Below, in pieces: positions 11,416 through 24,100 of a DNA stretch of 64,000 bases. Each line of letters begins with the position of its first letter. Position 1 is the stretch's first letter. A program made the position numbers and the translations under genes. The stretch is from Petrolisthes cinctipes (Eukaryota > Arthropoda > Malacostraca > Decapoda > Porcellanidae), in the NCBI GenBank assembly GCA_033782935.1, contig JAWQEG010000133.1:372001-436000 (forward strand), read 5' to 3'. The notes under the pieces were generated by a model. The model was given only the letters and a program-made list of their open reading frames with translations, was not told the DNA's origin and searched no databases.

Positions 11416-13430
11416 AGCGATCTGTACATGCTTACTCCGTGTTAGAGTATTTTCAATATATAGGCCCAAAACATACTGAAAATTGATCTTTTAGGTGCCC
11501 AAAAGTCGATATGTGTATGCATCTTCTGCATCCGTTTATATCTCAAATTCAGGCATAAAACACCCGAAAATTCGATATTTTGGGGTCCCAGAAGTGATCT
11601 GTACATATCTACTTTGTGCTAAAATATTTTCAAAATATAGGCTCAAAACATGGTAAAAATCGATATTTTAAGTGTCAAAAGTCGATATGTGCATGCATCT
11701 TCTGTACCCGTTTATATCTCAAATTCAGGCTCCAAACACCCGAAAATTCGATATTTTTCGGTCCCAGAAGCGATCTGTACATGTCTACTCAGTGCTAGAA
11801 TGTTTTCAAAATATAGGCTCAAAACATGCTAAAAATCGATATTTTAAGTGTCCAAAGTCGATATGTGCATGCATCTTATGTACCCGTTTATATCTCAAAT
11901 TCAGGCTCAAAACACCCGAAAATTCTATATTTTTGGGTCCTAGAAGCGATCTGTACATGCCTACCCCTAGTTAGAATATTTTCAAAATAAAGGCCCAAAA
12001 CATGCTAAAAATCGATATTTTAGGTGCCCGAAGTCGATATCTCAAATTCATGCCCAAAACACCCGAAAATTCGATATTTTTCGGTCCCAGAAGCGATCTG
12101 TACATGCCTACTCAGTGCTAGAATGTTTTCAAATAATAGGCTCAAAACATGCTAAAAATCGATATTTTAAGTGTCCAAAGTCGATATGTGTATGCATCTT
12201 CTGTATCCGTTTATATCTCAAATTCAGGCTCCAATCTCCCGAAAATTCGATATTTTGGGGTCCCAGAAGCGATCTGTACATGCCTACTCAGTGCTAGAAT
12301 ATTTTCAAATAATTGGCTCAAAACATGCTAAAAATCAATATTTTAAGTGTCCAAAGTCGATATGTGCAAGCATCTTATGTACCCGTTTATATCTCAAATT
12401 CAGGCTCAAAACAACCGAAAAATCGGTATTTTTGGGTCCTAGAAGCGATCTGTACTTGCCTACTCCAAGTTAGAATGTTTTCAAGATACAGACCCAAAAC
12501 ATCCTCGAAATCGATATTTTAGGTGCCCAAAAGTCGATATGTGTATGCTTCTTCAATACCTGTTTATATCTCAAATTCAGGGTCAAAACACCCGAAAATT
12601 CGATATTTTAGGGTCCCAGAAGCGATCTGTACATGCTTACTCAGTGCTAGAATATTTTCAAAATATATGCCCAAAACATGCTAAAAATCGATATTTTAGG
12701 TGCCTTAAGTCGATATCTCATATTTATCCCCAAAACACCCGAAAATTCGATATTTTGGGGTACCAGAAGCGATCTGTACATGCCTACTCCGTGTTAGAGT
12801 ATTTTCAAAATACAGGCCCAAAACATACAGAAAAACGATATTTTAGGTGCCCAAAAGCCGATATGTGCATGCATCTTCTATACCCGTTTATATCTCAAAT
12901 TCAGGCTCCAAACACCCGAAAATTCGGTATTTTTGGGTCCCAGAAGCGATCTGTACATGCTTACTCCGTGTTAGAGTATTTTCAATATACAAGCCCAAAA
13001 CATACTGAAAATCGATCTTTTAGGTGCCCAAAAGTCGATATGTGGATGCATCTTCTATACCCGTTTATATTTCAAATTCAGGCTCCAAACACCTGAAAAC
13101 TCGATATTTTGGGGTCCCAGAAGCGATCTGTTTTTGCCTACTCCGTTTTAGAGTATTTTCAAAATACAGGCCCAAAACATGCTGAAAATCGATATTTTAG
13201 GTGCCCAAAGTCAATATGTGCATGCATTTTCTGTACCCGTTTATATCTCAAATTCAGGCTCAGAACACCCGAAAATTCGACATATTGGGGTCCCAGAAGC
13301 GATCTGTACATGCTTAATCAGTGCTAGAATATTTTCAAAATATAGCCCCAAAACATGCTAAAAATCGATATTTTAGGTGCCCAAAGTCGATATCTCAAAT
13401 TTATCCCCAAAACACCTGAAAATTCGATAT
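11416..13430. repeat. Chimeric block: 3655-4970-like left part, 6450-7180-like right part
   Basis: The left part follows 3655-4970 at offset 7,761. The right part follows 6450-7180 at offset 6,249. At about 12605 the sequence has the TTTTAGGGTCCC form of the 4850 copy. By about 12757 it has the GGGGTACCAG form of the 6510 copy. The switch therefore lies between about 12690 and 12740, inside a short unit. Confidence 0.82.
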
Positions 13431-14503
13431 TTTTTGGTCCCAGAAGCGATCTTTACATGCCTACTCAGATACAGGCTCAAAACATGCTAAAAATCGATAT
13501 TTTAAGTGTCCAAAGTCGATATGTGCATGCATCTTCTGCACCCGTTTATATCCCAAATTCAACCTCAAAGCACCCGAAAATTCGATATATTTGGGTCCCA
13601 AAAGCGATCTGTACATGCCTACTCAGTGCTAGAATATTTTCAAAATATAGCCCCAAAACATGCTATAAATCGATATTTTAGGTGCCCAAAGTCGATATCT
13701 CAAATTCAGGCCCAAAACACCCGCAAATTCGATATTTTTTGGTCCCAGAAGCGATCTGTACATGCCTACTCAGATACAGGCTCAAAACATGCTAAAAATC
13801 GATATTTTAAGTGTCCAAAGTCGATATGTGCATGCATCTTCTGCACCCGTTTATATCCCAAATTCAGGGTCAAAACACCCGAAAATTCGATATTTTTGGG
13901 TCCCAGAAGCGATCTGTACATGCATACTCCGTGTTAGAGTATTTTCAAATTACAGGCCCAAAACATACAGAAAACCGATATTTTAGGTGCCCAAAAGTCG
14001 ATATGTGCATGCATCTTCTATACTCGTTTATATCTCAAATTCAGGCTCCAAACACCCGAAAACTCGATATTTTGGGGTCCCAGAAGCGATCTGTTTTTGC
14101 CTACTCCGTTTTAGAGTATTTTCAAAATACAGGCCCAAAACATGCTGAAAATCGATATTTTAGGTGCCCAAAGTCAATATGTGCATGCATTTTCTGTACC
14201 CGTTTATATCTCAAATTCAGGCTCAAAACACCCGAAAATTCGACATATTGGGGTCCCAGAAGCGATCTGTACATGGTTAATCAGTGCTAGAATATTTTCA
14301 AAATATAGGCCCAAAACATGCTAAAAATCGATATTTTAGGTGCCCAAAGTCGATATCTCAAATTTATCCCCAAAACACCTGAAAATTCGATATTTTTTGG
14401 TCCCAGAAGCGATCTTTACATGCCTACTCAGATACAGGCTCAAAACATGCTAAAAATCGATATTTTAAGTGTCCAAAGTCGATATGTGTATGCATCTTCT
14501 GCA
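13080..14503. repeat. Local duplication, offset 963 bp
   Basis: About 13080-13540 recurs at 14043-14503. Both carry AACTCGATATTTTGGGG, the unusual GATCTGTTTTTGCC, a TTCGACATATTGGGG unit and a doubly deleted 129-bp unit, in the same order. Confidence 0.85.
13361..13489 (+). repeat. Representative 129-bp doubly deleted monomer
   Basis: Carries both the 29-bp deletion in A (near 13386) and the 18-bp deletion in B (near 13463), so the unit is 129 bp. Other doubly deleted units are near 13691-13768, 14349-14424, 15311-15388, 19178-19256 and 57083-57165. Most lie in the 13.3-15.4 kb cluster of local duplications. Confidence 0.88.
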
Positions 14504-15680
14504 TCCGTTTATATCCCAAATTCAGGCTCAAAACACCCGAAAATTCGATATTTTTGGGTCCCAGAAGCGATCTGTACATGCCTACTCCGTGTTAGAGTAT
14601 TATCAAAATACACGCCCAAAACATGCTAAAATCGATATTTTAGGTGCCCAAAGTCAATATGTGCATGCATTTTCTGTACCCGTTTATATCTCAAATTCAG
14701 GCTCAAAACACCCGAAAATTCAATATTTTGGGGTCCCAGAAGCGATCTGTACATGCTTACTCAGTGCTAGAATATTTTCATAATATAGGCCCAAAACATG
14801 CTAAAAATCGATATTTTAGGTGCCCAAAGTCGATATCTCAAATTTATCCCCAAAACACCCGAAAAATCGATATTTTGGGTTCCCAGAAGCGATCTGTACA
14901 TGCCTACTCCGTTTTACAGTATTTTCAAATTACAGGCCCAAAACATACAGAAAACCGATATTTTAGGTGCCCAAAAGTCGATATGTGCATGCATCTTCTA
15001 TACTCGTTTATATCTCAAATTCAGGCTCCAAACACCCGAAAATTCGATATTTTTGAGTCCCAGAAACGATCTGTACATGCCTACTCAGATACAGGCACAA
15101 AACATGCCTAAAATCGATATTTTAGGTGCCCAAAGTCAATATGTGTTTGCATCTTCTGCACCCGTTTATATCCCAAATTCAACCTCAAAGCACCCGAAAA
15201 TTCGATATATTTGGGTCCCAAAAGCGATCTGTACATGCCTACTCAGTGCTAGAATATTTTCAAAATATAGCCCCAAAACATGCTATAAATCGATATTTTA
15301 GGTGCCCAAAGTCGATATCTCAAATTCAGGCCCAAAACACCCGCAAATTCGATATTTTTTGGTCCCAGAAGCGATCTGTACATGCCTACTCAGATACAGG
15401 CTCAAAACATGCTAAAAATCGATATTTTAAGTGTCCAAAGTCGATATGTGCATGCATCTTCTGCACCCGTTTATATCCCAAATTCAGGGTCAAAACACCC
15501 GAAAATTCGATATTTTTGGGTCCCAGAAGCGATCTGTACATGCATACTCCGTGTTAGAGTATTTTCAAATTACAGGCCCAAAACATACAGAAAACCGATA
15601 TTTTAGGTGCCCAAAAGTCGATATGTGCATGCATCTTCTATACTCGTTTATATCTCAAATTCAGGCTCCAAACACCCGAA
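13530..15680. repeat. Local duplication, offset 1,620 bp
   Basis: About 13530-14060 recurs at 15150-15680, with shared CAAAGCACCCG, GATATATTTGGGTCCC, ACACCCGCAAATTCG and GAAAACCGATATT variants. It interleaves with the 963-bp duplication, so at least two rounds of local copying made this cluster. Confidence 0.86.
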
Positions 15681-18600
15681 AATTCGATATTTTTGAGTCC
15701 CAGAAGCGATCTGTACATGCCTACTCAGATACAGGCACAAAACATGCGTAAAATCGATATTTTAGGTGCCCAAAGTCAATATGTGTTTGCATCTTCTGCA
15801 CCCGTTTATATCCCAAATTCAACCTCAAAACACCCGAAAATTCGCTATATTTGGGTCCCAAAAGCGATTTGTACATGCCTACTCAGTGCTAGAATGTTTT
15901 CAAAATATAGGCTCAAAACATACTAAAAATCGATATTTTAAGTGTCCAAAGTCGATATGTGCATGCATCTTCTGTACCCGTTTATATCTCAAATTCAGGC
16001 TCAAAACACCCTAAAATTCGGTATTTTTGGGTCCTAGAAGCGATATGTACATTCCTACTCCTTGTTAGAATGATTCCAAAATACAGACCTAAAACATGCT
16101 CAAAATCGATATTTTAAGTGCATAAAAGTCGATATGTGCATGCATCTTCTGTACCCGTTTATATCTCAAATTCAGGCTCAAAACCCCCGAAAATTCGATA
16201 TTTTGGGGTCCCAGAAGCGATCTGTATATGCCTACGCAGTGCTAGAATATTTTCAAAATACAGGCCCAAAACATGCTAAAAATCGATATTTTAGGTGCCC
16301 AAAGTCGATATCTCAAATTCAGGCCCAAAACACCCGAAAATTAGATATTTTGGGGTCCCAGAAGCGATCTGTACATGCCTACTCCGTGTTAGAGTATTTT
16401 TAATATACAGGCCTAAAACATACTGAAAATCGATCTTTTAGGTGCCCAAAAGTCGATATGTGTATGCATCTTCTGCACCCGTTTATATCCCAAATTCAGG
16501 CTTAAAACACCCGAAAATTCGATATTTTTGGGTCCCAGAAGCGATCTGTACATGACTACTCAGTGCTAGAATGTTTTCAAAATATAGGCTCAAAACATGC
16601 TAAAAATCGATATTTTAAGTGTCGAAAGTCGATATGTCCATGCATCTTCTGTACCCGTTTATATCTCAAATTCAGGCTCCAAACACCCGAAAATTCAATA
16701 TTTTGGGGTCCCAGATGCGATCAGTACATGCCTACTCAGATACAGGCCCAAAACATGCTGAAAATCGATATTTTAGGTGCCCAAAGTCAATATGTGTATG
16801 AGTCTTCTGCACCCGTATATATCTCAAATTCAACCACAAAACACCCGAAAATTCGATATTTTGGGGTCCCAGAAGCGATCTGTACATGCCTACTCAGTGC
16901 TAGAATGTTTTCAAAATATAGGCTTAAAACATGCTGAAAATCGTTTTTTTTTTGTGAAGAAAGTCGATATGTGCATGCATCTTCTGTACCCGTTTATATC
17001 CCAAATTCATTCTCAAAACACCAAAAAATTCGGTATTTTTGGGTCTTAGAAGCGCTCTGTACATGCTTACCCAGTGCTAGATTAAATTCAAAATATAGGG
17101 CCAAAACATACTAAAAATCGATATTTTAGGTGCCCAAAGTCGAAATGTTCATGCATCTTCTGTACCCGTTTATATCCCAAATTCAGTCTCAAAACACCTG
17201 AAAATTCGATATTTTTGGGTCTCAGAAGCAATCTGAACATGCTTTTACAATGCTAGAATACATTCAAATTATAGAGCCAAAACATCCTGAAAATCGATAC
17301 TTCCGGTGACCAAAGTAGATATGTGCATGTATCTTCAGAACCGGTTTCTATCTCATATTCAGGCTCAAAACACCCGAAAATTCTATATTTTTGGGTCCTA
17401 GAAGCGATCTGTACATGCCTACTCCTAGTTAGAATGTTTTCAAGATACAGACCCAAAACATGCTTAAAAATCGATATTTTAGGTGCCCAAAAGTCGATAT
17501 GTGAAAGCATCTTCTGTACCTGTTTATATCTCTTTCAGGCTCAAAACACCCGAAAATTCGATATTTTGGGGTCCCAGAAGCGATCTGTACATGCCTACGC
17601 AGTGCTAGAATATTTTCAAAATACAGGCCCAAAACATGCTAAAAATCGATATTTTAGGTGCCCAAAGTCGATATCTCAAATTCAGGCCCAAAACACCCGA
17701 AAATTCGATATTTTGGGGTCCCAGAAGCGATCTGTACATGCCTACTCCGTGTTAGAGTATTTTTAATATACAGGCCCAAAACATACTGAAAATCGATCTT
17801 TTAGGTGCCCAAAAGTCGATATGTGTATGCATCTTCTGCACCCGTTTATATCCCAAATTCAACCTCAAAACACCCGAAAATTCGATATTTTTGGGTCCCA
17901 GAAGCGATCTGTACATGCCTACTCAGTGCTAGAATGTATTCAAAATATAGGCTCAAAACATGCTAAAAATCGATATTTTAAGTGTCCAAAGTCAATATGT
18001 GCATGCATCTTCTGTACCCGTTTATATCTCAAATTCAGGCTTAAAACACCCGAAAATTCGATATTTTGGGGTCCCAGAAGTGATCTGTACATATCTACTT
18101 TGTGCTAGAATATTTTCAAAATATAGGCTCAAAACATGCTAAAAATTGATATTTTAAGTGTCCAAAGTCGATATATGCATGCATCTTCTGTACCCGTTTA
18201 TATCTCAAATTCAGGCTACAAACACCCGAAAATTCGATATTTTGGGGTCCCAGAAGCGATCTGTACATGCCTACTCAGATACACGCCCAAAACATGCTGA
18301 AAATCGATATTTTAGGTGCCCAAAGTCAATATGTGTATGCATCTTGTGCACCCGTTTATATCCCAAATTCAACCTCAAAACACCCGAAAATTCAATATTT
18401 TTGGGTCCCAGAAGCGATCTGTACATGCCTACTCAGTGCTAGAATGTTTTCAAAATATAGGCTCAAAACATACTAAAAATCGATATTTTAAGTGTCCAAA
18501 GTCGATATGTGCATGCATATTCTGTACCCGTTTATATTTCAAATTCAGGCTCAAAACACCCGAAAATTTGGTATTTTTGGGTTCTAGAAGAGATCTGCAC

Positions 18601-18900
18601 ATGCCTACTCCTAGTTAGAATGTTTTCAAGATACAGACCCAATACATGCTCAAAATCGATATTTTAGGTGCCCAAAAGTCGATATGTGCATGCATCTTCT
18701 GTACCCGTTTGTATCTCAAATTCAGGCTCAAAACACCCAAAAAATTCGATATTTTGGGGTCCCAGAAGCGATCTGTACATGCCTACTCAGTGCTAGAATA
18801 TTTTCAAAATTCAGGCCCAAAACATGCTAAAAATCGATATTTAGGTGCCCAAAGTCGATATCTCAAATTCAGGCCCAAAACACAAGAAAATTCGATATTT
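15681..18900. repeat. Satellite units with several rare monomer forms
   Basis: Satellite only. It includes a run of ten T with TGTGAAGAAAGTC near 16944, a TCGAAATGTTCATGC unit near 17142, an ACCGGTTTCTATC unit near 17340 and a CTCTTTCAGGC unit near 17530. The same forms return at 48.5-59.5 kb but not in between. Confidence 0.82.
18142..18299 (+). repeat. Representative 158-bp monomer (18-bp deletion in B)
   Basis: The B half passes directly from CTACTCAG to ATACAGGC/ATACACGC, losing 18 bases that hold TGCTAG and most of the TATTTTCAAAATA dyad. About 40 copies share this junction, including near 810, 5881, 8547, 9561, 13463, 16735, 20178, 22520, 25035, 30985, 36670, 40508, 44277, 46940, 50560, 54976, 58083, 60148 and 63163. 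Confidence 0.92.
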
Positions 18901-19375
18901 TGGGGTTCCAGAAGCGATATGTACATGCTAACTCCGTGTTAGAGTATTTTCAATATACAGGCCCAAAACATACTGAAAATCGATCTTTTAGGTGCCCAAA
19001 AGTCGATATGTGGATGCATCTTCTATACCAGTTTATATCTCAAATTCAGGCTCAAAACACCCGAAAATTCGATATTTCGGGGTCCCAGAAGCGATCTGTA
19101 CATGCTTACTCAGTGCTAGAATATTTTCAAAATATAGCCCCAAAACATGCTATAAATCGATATTTTAGGTGCCCAAAGTCGATATCTCAAATTCAGGCCC
19201 AAAACACCCGAAAATTCGATATTTTTTGGTCCCAGAAGCGATCTGTACATGCCTACTCAGATACAGGCTCAAAACATGCTAAAAATCGATATTTTAAGTG
19301 TCCAAAGTCGATATGTGCATGCATCTTCTGCACCCGTTTGTATCCCAAATTCAGGCTCAAAACACCCGAAAATTC
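18901..19375. repeat. Satellite units
   Basis: Ordinary monomers followed by a 129-bp unit at about 19178-19256. Similar to parts of 13.6-14.6 kb (offset about 4.8 kb). Confidence 0.78.
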
Positions 19376-19376
19376 G

Positions 19377-19904
19377 ATATTTTTGGGTCCCAGAAGCGAT
19401 CTGTACATGCCTACTCCGTGTTAGAGTATTATCAAACTACACGCCCAAAACATGCTGAAAATCGATATTTTAGGTGCCCAAAGTCAATATGTGCATGCAT
19501 TTTCTGTACCCGTTTATATCTCAAATTCAGGCTCAAAACACCCGAAAATTCAATATTTTGGGGTCCCAGAAGCGATCTGTACATGCTTACTCAGTGCTAG
19601 AATATTTTCATAATATAGGCCCAAAACATGCTAAAAATCGATATTTTTGGGTCCCAGAAGCGATCTGTACATGCCTACTCCGTGTTAGAGTATTATCAAA
19701 CTACACGCCCAAAACATGCTGAAAATCGATATTTTAGGTGCCCAAAGTCAATATGTGCATGCATTTTCTGTACCCGTTTATATCTCAAATTCAGGCTCAA
19801 AACACCCGAAAATTCAATATTTTGGGGTCCCAGAAGCGATCTGTACATGCTTACTCAGTGCTAGAATATTTTCATAATATAGGCCCAAAACATGCTAAAA
19901 ATCG
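19377..19904 (+). repeat. 264-bp tandem duplication made by A/B half-unit exchange
   Basis: Bases 19377-19640 are repeated at 19641-19904 with no difference that I can see. The period is 264 bp, one and a half monomers. At the join an A half begins (AAAAATCGATATTTTT) but continues as a B half (GGGTCCCAGAAGCGATC), so two B halves follow one another without a complete A between them. Confidence 0.92.
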
Positions 19905-21114
19905 ATATTTTAGGTGCCCAAAGTCAATATCTCAAATTTATCCCCAAAACACCCGAAAATTCGATATTTTAGGTTCCCAGAAGCGATCTGTACATGCCTA
20001 CTCCGTGTTAGAGTATTTTCAAATTACAGGCCCAAAACATACAGAAAATCGATATTTTAGGTGCCCAAAAGTCGATATGTGCATGCATCTTCTATACTCG
20101 TTTATATCTCAAATTCAGGCTCCAAACACCCGAAAATTCGATATTTTTGAGTCCCATAAGCGATCTGTACATGCCTACTCAGATACAGGCTCAAAACATG
20201 CGTAAAATCGATATTTTAGGTGTCCAAAGTCAATATGTGTTTGCATCTTCTGCACCCGTTTATATCCCAAATTCAACCTCAAAACACCCGAAAACTCGAT
20301 ATTTTGGGGTCCCAGAAGCGATCTGTACATGCCTACTCAGTGCTAGAATGTTTTCAAAATATAGGCTCAAAACATACTAAAAATCGATATTTTAAGTGTC
20401 CAAAGTCGATATGTGCAAGCATTTTCTGTACCCGTTTATATCTCAAATTCAGGCTCAAAACACCCGAAAATTCGGTATTTTTGGGTCCTAGAAGCGATAT
20501 GTACATTCCTACTCCTAGTTAGAATGATTCCAAAATACAGACCCAAAACATGCTCAAAATCGATATTTTAGGTGCCCAAAAGTCGATATGTGCATGCATC
20601 TTCTGTACCCGTTTATATCTCAAATTCAGGCTCAAAACACCCGAAAACTCGATATTTTGGGGTCCCAGAAGCGATCTGTACATGCTTACTCAGTGCTAGA
20701 ATATTTTCAAAATATAGGCACAAACATGCTAAAAATCGATATTTTAGGTGCCCAAATTCGATATCACAAATTTACCCCCAAAACACCCGAAAATTCGATA
20801 TTTTGGGGTCCCAGAAGCGATCTGTACATGCCTACTCCGTGTTAGAGTATTTTCAAAATACAGGCCCAAAACATACAGAAAATCGATATTTTAGGTGCCC
20901 AAAAGTCGATATGTGCATGCATCTTCTATACCCGTTTATATCTCAAATTCAGGCTCCAAACGCCCGAAAATTCGATATTATTTGGTCCCAGATTCGATCT
21001 GTACATGCCTACTCCGATACAGGCCCAAAACATGCTGAAAATCGATATTTTAGGTACCCAAAGTCAATATGTGTATGCATTTTCTGCACCCGTTTATATC
21101 CCAAATTCAACCTC
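19905..21114. repeat. Satellite units near the domain I/II border
   Basis: Satellite only. About 20040-20520 resembles about 15590-16070 and, further away, about 36540-37010. All three carry the TATGTGTTTGCATC or close form and TACATTCCTACTCC. Confidence 0.75.
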
Positions 21115-24100
21115 AAAACACCCGAAAATTCGATATTTTTGGGTCACAGAAGCGATCTGTACATTCAAACTCAGTGCTAGAATGTTTTCAAAATATAGGC
21201 TCAAAACATGCCAAAAATCGATATTTTAAGTGTCCAAAGTCGATAATTGCATGCATCTTCTGTACCCGTTTACATCTCAAATTCAGGCTCAAAACACCCG
21301 AAAATTCGGTATTTTTGGGTCCTAGAAGCGATCAGTACATGTCTAATCCTAGTTAGAATGTTTTCAAGATACAGACCTAAAACATGCTCAAAATCGATAT
21401 TTTAGGTGCCCAAAAGTCGATATGTGCATTCATCTACAGTACCTGTTTATATCTCAAATTCAGGCTCACAACATTCGAAAATTCGATATTTTTGGGTAAT
21501 AGAAGCGACCTGTACATGCTTACTCCTAGTTAGAATGTTTTTAAGATACAGACCCAAAACATGCTCAAAATCGATATTTTAGGTGCCCAAAAGTCTTCAG
21601 TACCTGTTTATATTTCAAATTCAGGCTCAAAACATCCGAAAATTCGATATTTTTGGGCCCAAGAAGCGATCTGTACATGCCTACTCCGTGTTAGAGTATT
21701 TTCAAACTACAGGCCCAAAACATGCTGAATATCGATATTTTAGGTGCCCAAAGTCAATATGTGCATGCATTTTCTGTACTCGTTTATATCTCAAATTCAG
21801 GCTCAAAACACCTGTAAATTCGATTTTTTGGGGTCCCAGAAGCGATCTGTACATGCCTACTCCGTGCTAGAATATTTTCAAAATATAGGCCCAAAACATG
21901 CTAAAAATCGATATTTTAGGTGCCCAAAGTCGATATCTCAAATTCAGGCCTAAAACATCCGAAAATCGATATTTTGGGGTCCCAGAAGCGATCTGTACAT
22001 GCCTACTCAGATAAAAGCCCAAAACATGCTGTAAATCGATATTTTAGGTGCCCAAAAGTCGATATGTGTAAGCATCTTCTGTACCCGTTTATATCTCAAA
22101 TTTAGGCTCAAAACACCCGAAAATTCGATTTTTTTGGGTCCCAGAAGCGATCTGTACATGCCTACTTCGTGTTAGAGTATTTTCAAAATAAAGGCCCATA
22201 ACATGCCGAAAATCGATATTTTAGGTGCCCAAAGTCTGAATGTACATGCATCTTGTGTACCCGTTTACATCTCAAATTAAGGCTCCAAACACCCTAAAAT
22301 TTGATATTTTGGGGTCCCAGAAGCGATCTGTACATGCCTACACCGTGTTAGAGTATTTTCAAAATAAAGGCCCAAAACATGCTGAAAATCGATATTTTAG
22401 GTGCCCAAAGTCAATACGTGCATGCATCTTCTGTACCCGTTTATTTCTCAAATTAAGGCTCAAAACACCCGAAAATTCGATATTTTGGGGTCCCAGAAGG
22501 GATCTGTACATGCCTACTCAGATACAGGCCCAAAACATGCTGAAAATAGATATTTTAGGTGCCCAAACTCAATATGTGTATGCATCTTTTGCACCCGTTT
22601 ATATCCCAAATTTAACCTCAAAACACCCGAAAATTCGATATTTTGGGGTCCCAGAAGCGATTTGTACATGCCTACTCCTTGTTAGAGTATTTTCAAAATA
22701 TAGGCCCAAAACATGCTGAAAATCGATCTTTTAGGTGCCCAAAGTCAATATGTGCTTGCATCTTCTGTACCCGTTTATATATAAAATTTAGGCTCAAAAC
22801 ACACGAAAATTCGATATTTTGGGGTCCCAGAAGCGATCTGTACATGCCTACTCAGTGCTAGAATATTTTCAAAATATAGGCCCAAAACGTGCTAAAAATT
22901 GATATTTTAGGTGCCCGAAGTCGATATCTCAAATTCAGGCTCAAAACAAACGAAAATTCGATATTTTGGGGTCCCAGAAGCTATCTGTACATGCCTACTA
23001 TGTGTTAGAGTATTTTCAAAGTACAGGCCCAAAACATGCTGAAAATCGATCTTTTAGGTGCCCAAAAGTTGATATGTGCATGCATCTTGTGTACCCGTTT
23101 ATATCTCAAATTCAGGCTCCAAACACCCGAAAATTTGATATTTTGGGGTCCCAGAAGCGATCTGTACATGCCTAATCAGATACAGGCCCAAAACATGCTG
23201 AAAATCGATATTTTTGGTGCCCAAAGTCAATATTTGTATGCATCTTCTGAACCCGTTTATATCCCAAATTCAACCACGAAACACCTGAAAATTCGATATT
23301 TTTAGGTCCCAGAAGCAATTTGTACATGCCTACTCAGTGCTAGAGTGTTTTCAAAACATAGGCTCAAAACATGCTAAAAATCGATATTTTAAGTGTCCAA
23401 AGTCGATATGTGCATGCATCTTCTGTACCCGTTTATATCTCAAATTGAGGGTCAAAACACCCTAAAATTCGGTATTTTTTGGTCCTAGAAGCGATCTGAA
23501 CATGACTACTCCTAGTTATAATGTTTTCAAGATACAGACCCAAAACATGCTCAAAATCGATATTTTAGGTGCCCAAAAGTCGATATGTGCATGCATCTTC
23601 TGTACCCGTTTGTATCTCAAATTCAGGCTCAAAACACCCGAAAATTCGATATTTTTGGGTCACAGAAGCGATCTGTACATGCAAACTCAGTGCTAGAATT
23701 TTTTCAAAATATAGGCTCAAAACATGCCAAAAATCGATATTTTAAGTGTCCAAAATCGATATGTGCATGCATCTTCTGTACCCGTTTATATCTCAAATTC
23801 AGGCTCAAAACACCCGAAAATTCGGTATTTTTGGGTAATAGAAGCGATATGTACATGCCTACTCCTAGTTAGAATGTTTTCAAGATACAGACCTAAAACA
23901 TGCTCAAAATCGATATTTTAGGTTCCCAAAAGTCGATATGTGCATTCATCTTCAGTACCTGTTTATATCTCAAATTCAGGCTCACAACATTCGAAAATCC
24001 GATATTTTTGGGTAATAGAAGCGATCTGTACATGCTTACTCCTAGTTAGAATGTTTTTAAGATACATACCCAAAACATGCTCAAAATCGATATTTTAGGT

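Larger units (their letters stand above)
1..20550. repeat. Array domain I
   Basis: Pure satellite, no gene. It is marked by B halves ending in CATATCTACTTTGTGCTAG (near 3842, 8040, 8698, 10769, 11600, 18088), by CCTACGCAGTGCTAG (1851, 2996, 16240, 17598) and by the ACCGGTTTCTATC form of A (1591, 10341, 17340). It contains most of the long-distance copies with offsets 7,761 and 8,750. The right edge is gradual. Confidence 0.7.
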
